Shown here: in pieces, positions 1 through 8,936 of the stretch
Numbering within the stretch: position 1 is the first letter of the stretch
How the letters are laid out: every line of letters begins with the position of its first letter
Source of the DNA: an uncultured Collinsella sp.
GTDB taxonomy: Bacteria; Actinomycetota; Coriobacteriia; Coriobacteriales; Coriobacteriaceae
Length of the DNA: 34,243 nt
Direction: 5' to 3'
NCBI GenBank assembly: GCA_902492545.1
Contig: CABULX010000006.1
Location: 1 to 34,243 of the forward strand
The notes under the pieces: model-generated
The model's database searches: none
What the model was told of the DNA's origin: nothing
Seen by the model: only the letters and a program-made list of their open reading frames with translations
Position numbers and translations under genes: made by a program

Positions 1-1139
1 GTGTCGCCCAGCTTGAGGGCGCTGGGATCGATGTTATAGCTCTTGGGAGCCACGGCCTTGCCGTTGATTTTGACGCCGCCGCCGTCGATATCGCGACGAG
101 CCTGGCCGGCGCTCGCCGAAAGACCCAGGTCCTTGAGCAGGCCGGCGAGGTAGATCTGGCCCTCGTCGTTGACGGTCAGCTCAACGTGCTTCTCGGGGAA
201 GTCGGCGAGCTGGCCCTCCTTGAATACGCGGTCGAACTCGGCCTGGGCCTCGTCGCCGGCGCCGGCGCCGTGGTAGGTATCGCACAGGTCGCGGCCCAGA
301 GCGCGCTTGAGCTCGTAGGGGTCGGCGGAACCGTCGGCCAGGGCGGCGTCGATCTTGTCGACCTCGGCCGGGGTGAGCGAGCTGGCCAGACGATAGTACT
401 TGCCGATCATCTCGTCGGGGATGGACATGGTCTTGCCGAACATATCCTTGGGAGCGTCGGTCAGGCCGATGTAGTTGCCGTAGGACTTGGACATCTTGCG
501 CACGCCGTCGGTACCCTCGAGCAGCGGCATGGTGAGCGCAATCTGCGGCTCCATGCCCATCTTCTCCATGAGCTCACGGCCAGCGAGCAGGTTGAAGAGC
601 TGATCGGTGCCGCCCATCTCCACGTCGGCCTTGATCTGCACGGAGTCGAAAGCCTGCATCACGGGATACAGGAACTCATGCAGGGCGATCGGCGTCTGAG
701 ACTGGTAGCGCTTGGTAAAGTCGTCGCGCTCAAGAATGCGGGCGACGGTGAACTTGGAGCACACCTGCAGCAGGCCGTGCACGATGGTGGTCTTCTCGGG
801 ATCCAGGATCTTCATGGCCTGGCTCACGTAGGTCTCGGCATTGGCCTCAATCTGCTCCTGCGAAAGCTGCGGACGGGTGGAATTCTTGCCCGAAGGGTCG
901 CCGATCAGCGCGGTGCCGTTGCCGATGATGAGGGTGACGTTGTGGCCCAGGTCCTGGAACTGACGCATCTTGCGCAGGGGCACGGCGTGGCCCAGGTGCA
1001 GGTCGGGGCTGGTGGGATCGACGCCGAGCTTGATGTTGAGGGGCTCGCCCTTCTCAAGCTTCTTGCGAAGGTCGGCCTCGGGAACGATCTGCGCGGCGCC
1101 CGAGGTGATGATACGCATTTGCTCGTCAACAGACAGCAT
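1..1139 (-). CDS. tyrS: Tyrosyl-tRNA synthetase, 3' end cut by window edge
   Basis: Charges tRNA-Tyr with tyrosine in the cytoplasm (class I aminoacyl-tRNA synthetase). About 379 codons are visible from the ATG at 1139, and the reading frame is open to base 1, so only a short C-terminal piece is missing. The class I signatures are present: HLGH at residues 48-51 and KMSKS at 215-219. The C-terminal part contains an S4-like RNA-binding segment (SAGQARRDIDGGGVKING). The start is supported by an AGGAGG ribosome site 6-7 nt upstream. The gene lies 96 nt downstream of the U32 gene on the same strand; a hairpin sits just before the ribosome site. Confidence 0.96.
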   Translation of the reverse strand, partial: MLSVDEQMRIITSGAAQIVPEADLRKKLEKGEPLNIKLGVDPTSPDLHLGHAVPLRKMRQFQDLGHNVTLIIGNGTALIGDPSGKNSTRPQLSQEQIEANAETYVSQAMKILDPEKTTIVHGLLQVCSKFTVARILERDDFTKRYQSQTPIALHEFLYPVMQAFDSVQIKADVEMGGTDQLFNLLAGRELMEKMGMEPQIALTMPLLEGTDGVRKMSKSYGNYIGLTDAPKDMFGKTMSIPDEMIGKYYRLASSLTPAEVDKIDAALADGSADPYELKRALGRDLCDTYHGAGAGDEAQAEFDRVFKEGQLADFPEKHVELTVNDEGQIYLAGLLKDLGLSASAGQARRDIDGGGVKINGKAVAPKSYNIDPSALKLGD

Positions 1140-1160
1140 TGGGTATCCTCCTTTTTCTAT

Positions 1161-1187
1161 AGCACCCTCGCCGAAAACGGCGGTGCT
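1161..1187 (-). promoter_or_regulatory. Hairpin in tyrS leader
   Basis: On the transcript strand AGCACC pairs with GGUGCU and GCCG with CGGC around a UUUU loop, with a 3-nt bulge. It ends 7-8 nt before the tyrS ribosome site. No U-run follows, so it is not a standard terminator. It could be a translational or processing element; function is inferred only from position. Confidence 0.4.
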
Positions 1188-1235
1188 GGAAGTCCATAAA
1201 CTCTCTTATGATAACAAACTGACGCGACGCGGCAC

Positions 1236-3194
1236 CTACGACAGGAAAATCCTCGTCCTGCCGCATGCGTCAATGGCAACTGGCAGACGTGTACCGTCAC
1301 GCTCGACCAGATAGCGTACCTGCCGACGACGCAAGCAGTCGCGGCAACGAACCTGTCCCGTCGCATCGGTGGCGCAGACGCCCTCGGCGGTCAGCAGGCA
1401 GTGCTCGCACACCATAAGCTCGGGACGGTCGGCGTCGACCGGACCCAAGACGCCGGGTTCAGCAGCCAGCTCGGCAATACGCTCCGCATCATTGCCGAGC
1501 AACTCGGCCGGCAAGTACACCCGCCCCGCACCGAATCCGCGCAGCCAGGTAAGCGTGGCCCGATTCGCGCAGAACACCGGCGCCGCCACGTCAAACGTCA
1601 CGCCCAGCTCGCGAGCGATCGCCACCTGCCCCAGGTTGCGGCAGACGATGCGCCCGGCACGCTGCATCAGTGAGCGGGTCCAGTCAGCGTCACCCGTGCG
1701 GCACACCTCGTCAAGCACCACAACGGCGTCGGACAAATCGAGTTCTCCGCGCGGGTCGGCATCCATCAGCTGCCAAGCAAAAACCATGCGAGTGGGAACC
1801 GCGCACTCCACCAACTCCGTCGATGCACCGCCATCCACCGCAACGCCCTCAAAGGGCAGCACTTCAACGGCACGCTCAACGGGCGCAATCGCATCCGCCT
1901 CGGCCCGCATGCGCTCCAACACCGCCGCCGTCTGATCCAACACGCCGGCGCTGCGAATCAGGTACACCTCGCAGCCCGCGTCCACCTTACGCTTGCAATG
2001 CACGACGATGCGCTTCCCCGCTGCTGCATCCACCGGGCAGGGCACCTGCGGCCAGCGCTTGGGCACATCGGGACGCGCGTCGACACCCGGATAGAACCGA
2101 ATCTCGAGCGTGTCACCCGCCGCCACGGCGGCGTCGAGCTCAACGGTCACCTCTTCGTGGCCCACAGCGACCAAACGCCCCACGCGCACGCCCTGGTTAA
2201 TTGCGCGTTCAAAACTCATAAGCTCCGCACCCGAGCGGCCTCGCAAATACGCGTCGGTAAACCCGCGGTTAAACGACCTTCCCAGCTCGCGCTCAAGCTC
2301 TTCCACGGCATCGGGGTCCCACGCGCCGTCGCACAGCATATCGAGTGCCCGGCGCCACACCCGCACCACGTTGAATACGTAATCGGGGTTCTTCATGCGC
2401 CCCTCGATCTTGAGCGACGCCACGCCGGCATCTACAAGCTCGGGCAGATGCGCAATACCCAGATAGTCGCGCGGACACAGCAGGCGATCTCCCTCGACGG
2501 CGGCAACACTCTGCCCAGCCTCGTCCACCAAGTCATAGGATAGACGGCACGGCTGCGTGCAATCACCGCGCATCGCAGAGCGGCCACGTCGAAGGGCAGA
2601 GAACTCGCACGCCCCCGAATAGCCGATGCAAATCGCACCGTGGCAGAATACCTCGATGGGCACACCCGTGGCACATAGCGCCGCAATCTCGTCGACCGTC
2701 AGCTCGCGTGCCGTCGTCACGCGCTCGACCCCCAGCTCATCGGCGGCAAGCCGCACGGCGCCTTCGCTATGAACGCCCGCCTGCGTAGACAGGTGAATCT
2801 CGACCCCGGGAATCGCCGCGCGCAGCGCGCAGGCCAACCCGGCATCGGCGACAATCAGAGCATCGGCGCCCAGCTCCAGTGCATGAGCTCCCAACACCAC
2901 CGCGTCGGACAACTCATCGTCAAACACGAACACGTTGAGCGTTACGTACACACGCACGCCATGGGCATGCGCCACGGCGCAGCCGCGCGCAAACTCGTTA
3001 TCCGTAAAGCCATGGGCGCTCACACGGGCGTTAAAGCCGCCCAACCCCGCATAGATGGCATCGGCACCCGCGGCGATGGCCGCAAGCATCTGGTCGAGCC
3101 CGCCCGCCGGCGCCAGCAACTCGGGCAGCGTCGCACCAGCAGCATCCAATCCAGTCTCGTATTGTCCGCTCGGCCCCATCGTCCGAATCGCCAT
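1236..3194 (-). CDS. Peptidase U32 family protein (RlhA/TrhP-like)
   Basis: A 652-residue U32-family protein. Despite the family name, characterised relatives such as RlhA and TrhP are RNA hydroxylation enzymes acting on 23S rRNA or tRNA, and that is the more likely role here. The N-terminal part has the family opening (ELLAPAGGLDQ, GADAIYAGL). The U32 signature spans residues 181-199 (E181, F183, G186, C189, G194, C196, S199), followed by C212 and C216; together these four cysteines fit an iron-sulfur or metal site. A further Cys-rich segment (CEHC, CRDC) lies near the C-terminus. Length is close to E. coli RlhA (about 650). The ATG at 3194 is chosen over an ATG nine codons upstream because AAGGAG lies 7 nt before it. 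The exact substrate is unknown. Confidence 0.85.
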   Translation of the reverse strand: MAIRTMGPSGQYETGLDAAGATLPELLAPAGGLDQMLAAIAAGADAIYAGLGGFNARVSAHGFTDNEFARGCAVAHAHGVRVYVTLNVFVFDDELSDAVVLGAHALELGADALIVADAGLACALRAAIPGVEIHLSTQAGVHSEGAVRLAADELGVERVTTARELTVDEIAALCATGVPIEVFCHGAICIGYSGACEFSALRRGRSAMRGDCTQPCRLSYDLVDEAGQSVAAVEGDRLLCPRDYLGIAHLPELVDAGVASLKIEGRMKNPDYVFNVVRVWRRALDMLCDGAWDPDAVEELERELGRSFNRGFTDAYLRGRSGAELMSFERAINQGVRVGRLVAVGHEEVTVELDAAVAAGDTLEIRFYPGVDARPDVPKRWPQVPCPVDAAAGKRIVVHCKRKVDAGCEVYLIRSAGVLDQTAAVLERMRAEADAIAPVERAVEVLPFEGVAVDGGASTELVECAVPTRMVFAWQLMDADPRGELDLSDAVVVLDEVCRTGDADWTRSLMQRAGRIVCRNLGQVAIARELGVTFDVAAPVFCANRATLTWLRGFGAGRVYLPAELLGNDAERIAELAAEPGVLGPVDADRPELMVCEHCLLTAEGVCATDATGQVRCRDCLRRRQVRYLVERDGTRLPVAIDACGRTRIFLS

Positions 3195-3356
3195 CGACAA
3201 ACTCCTTACCAAGGTATGCATTCACTCTGAAAAATGCCGTCTTCCAGCATACACGAGGCCTCGCGCGCCCCGTTTGGTTTATCGTGTAATAACTTATGTC
3301 CATCCTGCCCCGACGGCACATCCACCGTCCGGCACGACATACCTGGAGGTCAATAT

Positions 3357-5561
3357 ATGGGTCCTCGCCAACGACAGGGACGCAGCCGTTCAAAGACGCA
3401 TGCCCTGCCCATAATCCTGCTCTCGTTTTTGGGCTTTCTGCTGATTGCGGGCGTGGCATTTGGCATCGGCATGGTCGGCAACGTCAACCGCTGGCTGTCC
3501 GATCTGCCCGACTACACCGACGCCAACGCGTATCTGGTGAGCGAGCCCACCGAGATCGTCGACTGCAACGGCAACAAGATCGCGAGCTTCTACACGCAAA
3601 ACCGCAAGTCCATCACCAAGGACGAGGTCTCCCCCTACGTGCTGCAGGGCACCGTTGACGTCGAGGACGAGCGCTTCTACGAGCACGGCGGTATCGACCT
3701 GTGGGGTATCGCGCGTGCTGCGGTGGCAACCCTCGGCGGCGGACACGAAGGCGCCTCGACTATCACCCAGCAGCTGGTGCGCAACACCATCCTGCAGGAG
3801 GAGCAGTTCGACTCGACCATCGAGCGTAAAGTGCGCGAGGCCTACATCGCCGTCAAGATGGAGGATATGTACTCCAAAGACGAGATCCTCATGATGTACC
3901 TCAACACCATCTATTACGGTCACGGCGCCTACGGTATTGAGGCCGCCGCCGAGACCTACCTGTCCAAGAGCGCCGCAGACCTCACCCTGAGCGAGGCCGC
4001 GCTGTTGATCGGCCTTCCCAACTCGCCCTCGCAGTACGACCCCACGGTCAACCCCGACCTGGCGCTGTCCCGTCGCAACAAGGTCCTCGACAACATGCTG
4101 CGCCTGGGCCACATTACGCAGGAGGAGCACGATGCCGCACAGGCCGAGCCCATCACCCTCAACGTGACCGAAATCTCGGGCAGCGGCGTCGACGTATACT
4201 CGCAGCCCTACTTTGTCGCCTATGTTAAGCAGCTGCTGGAGCAGGAGTTCTCGACCGACGTGCTCTTTAAGGGCGGCTTGACCGTCAAGACCACCATCGA
4301 CCCCACGATGCAGCAGGTGGCAGAGAATGCCGTCCGCGAGCAGCTCGACACGCTCTCGCTCGACGGCCTGGACATGGGCATGGTCGTCGTCGACCCCAAG
4401 ACCGGCTACATCAAGTGCATGGTGGGCGGCTATGACTACAACGCCGACGAGAACCACGTAAACCATGCCACGGCCAAGCGTCCCGTCGGCTCCACCTTTA
4501 AGGCCTTTACGCTGGCAACTGCCATCCAAAACGGCATGAACCCCAACGTCACCCTCAACTGCAACTCGCCGCTCAAGGCCAAGGGCACCACGACCGAGGT
4601 CCAAAACTACGCCAACCATAGCTATGGCAACATCACGCTTAAGCAGGCGACGGCATACTCCTCCAACACCGGCTACATCCAGGTGGCGGAAGCCGTCGGC
4701 AACAGCAAGATCATCTCGCTCGTCAAAAAGCTCGGCATCGATCCCGCCAAGGACAACATCGAGGACGTTCCCGTCATGACGCTCGGCACCGGCTCGATCT
4801 CGCCGCTCGAGATGGCCGCCGCCTACGCGACGTTTGCCAACGGCGGCTACTATCGCCAGCCGATCGCCATCACCGAGATTGACTCTCGTACCGGTTCGGT
4901 GCTGTACCAGCACACGGACAATCCCTCACAGGTGCTTACCGAGGGCGAGGCCGCCGCGGTCACCGATGTTCTGTCCGGCGTCATGCAGGGCAGCGGTACG
5001 GGTGCTGCCGGCGCCTTGAGCGTCAACCAGCCCTATGCCGGCAAAACGGGCACCACCGACAACACCACCAACCTGTGGTTCTGCGGCTATACCCCGCAGC
5101 TGGCGTGCGCCCTGTGGACCGGCTATTCCGCAGGTGAGATCCCCATCCAAAAATACGGCACGGACCTGCTGGGCGACAGCACCAACCTGCCTGTCTTTAA
5201 GCGGTTTATGAACATCGTTCTGACCGGTACCGAGCGCGAGGAGTTTGCGACCGGAACGGCGCCCACCTACAAGAACAACAGCGTCTGGAAGTTCTACGGC
5301 ACCAACAACGCCAAGAAGACGGAGAACGACGACAAGGACGAGAACGAGGACGAAGAGGAAACTACCACAACGACTACCACGACGACCACGACCACCGAGA
5401 CCACGGGTGGCGACACCACCGGCGGCACCGGTACGACCGGTGGCTCGACGGGCGGCTCAACTGGTGGTTCGACCGGCGGCGATGGCGGCACGCCTACGCC
5501 TACGCCTACGCCTACGCCCACTCCCGACCCCTCGCCCACGCCTGACGATACGGTCGGCTAG
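3357..5561 (+). CDS. Class A penicillin-binding protein (transglycosylase/transpeptidase)
   Basis: Bifunctional peptidoglycan synthase anchored in the membrane. Of 734 residues, about 16-40 form one membrane segment after a short basic cytoplasmic tail. The glycosyltransferase-51 domain follows, with EDERFYEH (catalytic E103), STITQQLVRN and an RKVREA motif. The transpeptidase domain has STFK at 379-382 (nucleophile S379), SSN at 435-437 and KTGT at 563-566, so all catalytic motifs are intact. The C-terminus is a low-complexity tail: an acidic stretch, a poly-Thr run, Gly/Ser/Thr repeats and a Thr-Pro ladder, typical of wall-spanning linkers in actinobacteria. The ATG at 3357 has GGAGGT 6 nt upstream; a longer in-frame start at 3234 lacks such a site. 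An intrinsic terminator follows closely. Divergent from the U32 gene. Confidence 0.95.
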   Translation: MGPRQRQGRSRSKTHALPIILLSFLGFLLIAGVAFGIGMVGNVNRWLSDLPDYTDANAYLVSEPTEIVDCNGNKIASFYTQNRKSITKDEVSPYVLQGTVDVEDERFYEHGGIDLWGIARAAVATLGGGHEGASTITQQLVRNTILQEEQFDSTIERKVREAYIAVKMEDMYSKDEILMMYLNTIYYGHGAYGIEAAAETYLSKSAADLTLSEAALLIGLPNSPSQYDPTVNPDLALSRRNKVLDNMLRLGHITQEEHDAAQAEPITLNVTEISGSGVDVYSQPYFVAYVKQLLEQEFSTDVLFKGGLTVKTTIDPTMQQVAENAVREQLDTLSLDGLDMGMVVVDPKTGYIKCMVGGYDYNADENHVNHATAKRPVGSTFKAFTLATAIQNGMNPNVTLNCNSPLKAKGTTTEVQNYANHSYGNITLKQATAYSSNTGYIQVAEAVGNSKIISLVKKLGIDPAKDNIEDVPVMTLGTGSISPLEMAAAYATFANGGYYRQPIAITEIDSRTGSVLYQHTDNPSQVLTEGEAAAVTDVLSGVMQGSGTGAAGALSVNQPYAGKTGTTDNTTNLWFCGYTPQLACALWTGYSAGEIPIQKYGTDLLGDSTNLPVFKRFMNIVLTGTEREEFATGTAPTYKNNSVWKFYGTNNAKKTENDDKDENEDEEETTTTTTTTTTTTETTGGDTTGGTGTTGGSTGGSTGGSTGGDGGTPTPTPTPTPTPDPSPTPDDTVG

Positions 5562-5585
5562 AAATCATCCGGCCATAAGCAACAA

Positions 5586-5625
5586 GGCCCCCGAGCAGCT
5601 TATTAAACTGCTCGGGGGCCTTTTA
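5586..5625 (+). terminator. Intrinsic terminator after the PBP gene
   Basis: A perfect 13-bp GC-rich stem (5586-5598 with 5608-5620), a 9-nt loop and then TTTTAGTTT. It begins 25 nt after the PBP stop codon. Confidence 0.9.
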
Positions 5626-5663
5626 GTTTAAAGCGACCTGGTGGGCGGTCTTTATACCGGCAA

Positions 5664-5701
5664 ACAAAAAAAGGGGGTACCGACCAACGTCGATACCCCT
5701 T
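5664..5701 (-). terminator. Intrinsic terminator after argR
   Basis: On the minus strand AGGGGTATCGAC pairs with GTCGGTACCCCCT (one wobble pair), closed by GTTG and followed by a run of seven T. It faces the PBP terminator, so the two converging genes are both closed off in this 188-nt gap. Confidence 0.85.
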
Positions 5702-5749
5702 ACAAGCCACTATGTCACGCACACAGTGCCGAGCGCACGACCCGCACGC

Positions 5750-6187
5750 CTACTTGCGAGAATTGCTCAGCTTATTGATCAGCGCCTCAAGACGCTCGCC
5801 GTCCTCGGCCGTCTGGGCAATAACCAAAATCGTATCGTTGCCGGCAAGCGAGCCAAGCACATCGGGCAGCTCTGCCGCATCAACGGCGGCGGCGATGCCG
5901 GAAGCCGTGCCAGGCTGAGCCTTGATCATAACCAGATTATCGGTGCGCAGAACGCCCGTTACGAGCTCGGAAACCATACGCTGCAGGTGCAGGTCCTCTG
6001 CCAGAACATAGATGCCCTCAGGGAGCTTACGCAGCCCCATATCGGCAATATCGCGAGAGACAGTCGCCTGCGTGCAATCAAAGCCCATAGCGCGGAGCTC
6101 ATCGACCAGCACGCGCTGCGTGCGGACGTCCTTATTGCGCACAATATCTCTAATGGCATCCTGGCGCCCATTGCGTTTTTTAGCCAT
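5750..6187 (-). CDS. argR: Arginine repressor ArgR
   Basis: Arginine-responsive DNA-binding regulator; family members act as hexamers that repress arginine biosynthesis and can activate catabolism. The 145-residue protein has the N-terminal winged-helix domain with the recognition segment TQATVSRDI (residues 39-47). The C-terminal oligomerisation/arginine-binding domain carries GTASGIAAAVD (93-103, including the arginine-contacting aspartate). Length is typical (about 150). The ATG at 6187 is preferred: a GGAGAG-type site lies upstream, and the alternative start 11 codons earlier adds residues not typical of the family. No arginine biosynthesis genes are in this window, so its targets are elsewhere. 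The AT-rich upstream region could hold ARG half-sites (TTGAAT near 6230), but no full box is convincing. Confidence 0.93.
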   Translation of the reverse strand: MAKKRNGRQDAIRDIVRNKDVRTQRVLVDELRAMGFDCTQATVSRDIADMGLRKLPEGIYVLAEDLHLQRMVSELVTGVLRTDNLVMIKAQPGTASGIAAAVDAAELPDVLGSLAGNDTILVIAQTAEDGERLEALINKLSNSRK

Positions 6188-6279
6188 ACAAACCCTCTCT
6201 CCAAAAGATGGCGGAGACAATCAATCAGTGATTGAATAGTTTAACGCTATTTGAAGGCTTTTGTGTATAAGAACGCATT

Positions 6280-6309
6280 TCGAAACAATTCTATGCAAAT
6301 TTGTTTCGA
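6280..6309. repeat. Inverted repeat upstream of argR
   Basis: TCGAAACAA at 6280-6288 and its exact complement TTGTTTCGA at 6301-6309 are separated by 12 AT-rich bases. The site lies in the 132-nt gap between the glycosyltransferase stop and the argR start. There is no T-run on either side. It could be an operator or a weak terminator. Confidence 0.5.
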
Positions 6310-6319
6310 GATGAGCCGT

Positions 6320-7360
6320 TTAGGCGGTTTTTGCGCCCGTCCGGTTAAGAAAAGCTGCCAGATGCGTACACATCACGCAGCGCGCGGGCTTGGCGCTGGC
6401 GATCGGCCCAAACAACAGACCGAGCCCCCGATGGTTATCCTTGAGCGCGGCGACCATCTGACGGGTTCGAGGCGCCTCGAGCATATCACGCATACGGGCG
6501 GAACGCTCGATTGACGACACCCCATGCGGGCTCAGACACAAATTCTCGATGCAGGCGACCAGTCCGGCAAAGTAGAACTTTTGGGTTGCCAGCTTGAGCC
6601 GACCACCGCTATCTGCTTCCGAGAGTGAGTCCGTAAGCTCGTCGAGCGCCCGGGTGTCATCGGATACCTTGGCATACATGGTGGGATCAAAGGCATCTGT
6701 AAGCTTAGGTGCCGCCGCGTGGAAACAAGCGTCGCCGCATCCGGAGACGCGCTGCGCCCGCGAGAGCGAGCACGCCATAAACCCAACTGTGCGAAACGCC
6801 TTGTCGTACAAAAGGCATGCCTCAAACAGCGGACGGCTATACATCACGCCAGAGGTCTGAACGACTAGGCCGCCTAAAATCAACTGGGACAGCCCGGTCA
6901 CCATCGAAGATTTGCTATCAATGGAAATATGAGCAGCATCCAAGACGCGCGAATGGCGCTCTCGATGTGCATCATAGCGGTCGAGCGACACCGTGGGGAG
7001 CACTATGTCTGCCGCAGTATCGCACGCGATATCGACCATCTTGGAAAGAGACTGCGGAGCAAACCACTCATCGGCGTTCATGGCGATGATTTGAGAGCCG
7101 CGCGAGGCAGCAAAACCGGCACGAAGACAAGCGCCGCGCTTCGCGTCCTCGACGTCAATCAAATCAATATGGATGTCCCTGTCGGCGGCAACTTGAAGCG
7201 AATGGCGCACACCAGGCGCAGCATCGCGGCAGACAACGACAATCTGCAAATCGTAGAGGTCTTGGTTCTGGATACTCTCGAGCGCACGCATCGCATAGCT
7301 GGGCGAACCTTCTACCACAAGGATCACCGAAAGTCGCGGATGCGAGCCACGTCGAACCAA
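6320..7360 (-). CDS. Glycosyltransferase family 2-like protein
   Basis: A 346-residue protein whose N-terminus has the GT-A fold of family 2: LSVILVVEGSPSYAMRALES, then IQNQDLYDLQIVVVCRD, and a DxD-like NADEW motif near residues 95-99 where a nucleotide-sugar metal site is expected. Family members transfer sugars to polysaccharides, lipids or proteins; the acceptor here is unknown. The C-terminal half (about 200-346) is not recognisable beyond being soluble and Cys-containing. No membrane segment is evident. The start is TTG at 7360 with GAGAGGA about 7 nt upstream; no ATG or GTG is better placed. It stands alone between argR and truA. Confidence 0.75.
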   Translation of the reverse strand: MVRRGSHPRLSVILVVEGSPSYAMRALESIQNQDLYDLQIVVVCRDAAPGVRHSLQVAADRDIHIDLIDVEDAKRGACLRAGFAASRGSQIIAMNADEWFAPQSLSKMVDIACDTAADIVLPTVSLDRYDAHRERHSRVLDAAHISIDSKSSMVTGLSQLILGGLVVQTSGVMYSRPLFEACLLYDKAFRTVGFMACSLSRAQRVSGCGDACFHAAAPKLTDAFDPTMYAKVSDDTRALDELTDSLSEADSGGRLKLATQKFYFAGLVACIENLCLSPHGVSSIERSARMRDMLEAPRTRQMVAALKDNHRGLGLLFGPIASAKPARCVMCTHLAAFLNRTGAKTA

Positions 7361-7521
7361 GTTATCCGTCCTCTCGACAGCAATAAATCAAACCGTGGTT
7401 CATGGTACACCCCGGCAATAAAAGCAATGAGACACCAGTTGTATTGCACGTCAAGAACAGATGTTGCACACGCGCAGCCCACAGATGACAGGTGTCGACG
7501 CACGACGCGTCGAGCCCTCCC

Positions 7522-8346
7522 CTAGTCGAGCACGACAAGCTCGGCGGGATCGTAATCCACGCCCATAAACGTAAGGCCGCAGGCAGGAGCCGTGGGGCCC
7601 GCAGCGGTACGGTCGCAAGCATCGATGACCTCGCGCATCCACTCGGGTTCACGGCGATGCATGCCAATCTCGACAAGCGTGCCCACGATCGTGCGGACCA
7701 TCGAATGCAGAAACGCATTGCCCTCGATGGTAAACGTCAGGATGTCCTCGCCAAACGCAACCTCATGGCCAAACTCGGCACGCATCACGCAGCGATGCGT
7801 GGGCTTGCCAACGGCCGAGGCAACCTTGCAAAAGCTCTTAAAGTCCTGCTCACCCAAAAGCGCGGGACAGGCCGCAGACATGGCCTCGACGTCCAAGGGA
7901 TAGCGATGCCACCACACGGCACCCCGTGAGAGCACGGGACGCGCGTCGCGATCGGCAATACGGTACGTATATGTACGTGAACGCGCATCAAAGCGTGCAG
8001 AAAAGCCTTTACGGGCCTTGTAGACCTCGTTTATGGCGATATCTTTGGGTAGCAGGGCATCCATAGCCCGCAGCCACCTACGGCGCGTTAGGGCGAGCTC
8101 AGCGTCCGTTACGGGCACGCTGATGTACTGAGCCACGGCATGCACGCCGGCATCGGTGCGACCCGCGCACGTCAGATCGATCGGACGGCGAAGCAGCGTC
8201 TCGATGGCTCGACGCAGCTCACCCGCAACCGTCGTCTGTCCCGGCTGCTCGGCAAAGCCGCTATAGGACGAGCCATCGTATGCCACGCGGAAAACGAGCG
8301 TGGCATCGAGCTCTGGAATCGAATTGAAATCAGACGGCGCGGTCAT
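7522..8346 (-). CDS. truA: tRNA pseudouridine(38-40) synthase TruA
   Basis: Converts uridines 38-40 of the tRNA anticodon arm to pseudouridine. The 274-residue protein matches the TruA layout: RVAYDGSSYSGF at the N-terminus, the catalytic motif CAGRTDAGVHA with Asp65, and the C-terminal FLHSMVRTIVGTLVEIG signature. Start ATG 8346 has GGGAG 5 nt upstream; a TTG five codons earlier is less likely because it overlaps that site. It lies 92 nt downstream of rplQ, the usual neighbour in many Gram-positive alpha operons, but a strong terminator separates the two, so truA probably needs read-through or its own promoter. Confidence 0.95.
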   Translation of the reverse strand: MTAPSDFNSIPELDATLVFRVAYDGSSYSGFAEQPGQTTVAGELRRAIETLLRRPIDLTCAGRTDAGVHAVAQYISVPVTDAELALTRRRWLRAMDALLPKDIAINEVYKARKGFSARFDARSRTYTYRIADRDARPVLSRGAVWWHRYPLDVEAMSAACPALLGEQDFKSFCKVASAVGKPTHRCVMRAEFGHEVAFGEDILTFTIEGNAFLHSMVRTIVGTLVEIGMHRREPEWMREVIDACDRTAAGPTAPACGLTFMGVDYDPAELVVLD

Positions 8347-8381
8347 GGGCGCTCCCAACAAACAGGCAATGGCATTTCGAC

Positions 8382-8412
8382 AAAAAAAGAGGGGTACGCG
8401 AACGTACCCCTC
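8382..8412 (-). terminator. Strong terminator at the end of the ribosomal cluster
   Basis: On the minus strand GAGGGGTACG pairs perfectly with CGTACCCCTC around a TTCG tetraloop, followed by seven T. It starts about 27 nt after the rplQ stop and closes the alpha operon. Confidence 0.95.
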
Positions 8413-8438
8413 GAATATAGCCTATGCAGACGGATTGT

Positions 8439-8906
8439 CTACTCAGCGGTCTCCTCAGCAGGAGCCTCCTCGGCAGCCTCGACCTTCTTGGGAGCAGCGG
8501 CCTTCTTGGGGGCCGGAGCAGCCTTCTTGGCCTTAGGCGTGCAAGGCTCGGTGACGAGCTCCATGATAACGATGGGAGCGTTGTCGCCCTTGCGGTTGCC
8601 GAGCTTCATGATGCGGGTGTAACCGCCGTTGCGGTCCTGCCACATGCCCTGGGCAGCCTTGTCGAAGATCTCGGCAACGAGCTGCTTATCGCCGAGCTTG
8701 GCGATAGCCAGACGACGAGAGTGCAGGTCGCCCTTCTTGGCCCAAGTGATGATCGGGTCGACGACCGAACGCAGCGCCTTAGCGCGGGTCTCGGTGGTCT
8801 TGATGCGGTCGTTCTCGAAGAGGGCCTTAGCAAGGCTCTTCTTCATGGCCTTGGTGTGGCTCGCATCGGTGCCGAGCTTCAGGCCCTTCTTAACGTTGTG
8901 ACGCAT
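8439..8906 (-). CDS. rplQ: 50S ribosomal protein bL17
   Basis: Structural protein of the large ribosomal subunit. The 155-residue sequence has the bL17 core (MRHNVKKGLKLGTDASH, KALRSVVDPIITWAKKGDLHSRRLA, GGYTRIMKLGNRKGDNAP). After about residue 118 it continues in an Ala/Lys/Pro-rich then acidic tail (PKKAAAPKKVEAAEEAPAEE) that most bL17 proteins lack; such tails are known in actinobacterial ribosomal proteins. ATG 8906 with GAGGAG upstream. Last gene of the cluster, 30 nt after rpoA. Confidence 0.97.
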   Translation of the reverse strand: MRHNVKKGLKLGTDASHTKAMKKSLAKALFENDRIKTTETRAKALRSVVDPIITWAKKGDLHSRRLAIAKLGDKQLVAEIFDKAAQGMWQDRNGGYTRIMKLGNRKGDNAPIVIMELVTEPCTPKAKKAAPAPKKAAAPKKVEAAEEAPAEETAE

Positions 8907-8936
8907 GGTCTAGTTTCTCCTCAAATATGCGAAGCA

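Noticed and set aside
1140..1235. T-box riboswitch for tyrS
   Set aside because: The gap is 96 nt, with no T-box sequence and no terminator/antiterminator pair.
3390..4913. 507-codon minus-strand frame opposite the penicillin-binding protein
   Set aside because: The plus strand has all catalytic motifs of a class A PBP; the antisense translation is repetitive Gly/Val/Leu.
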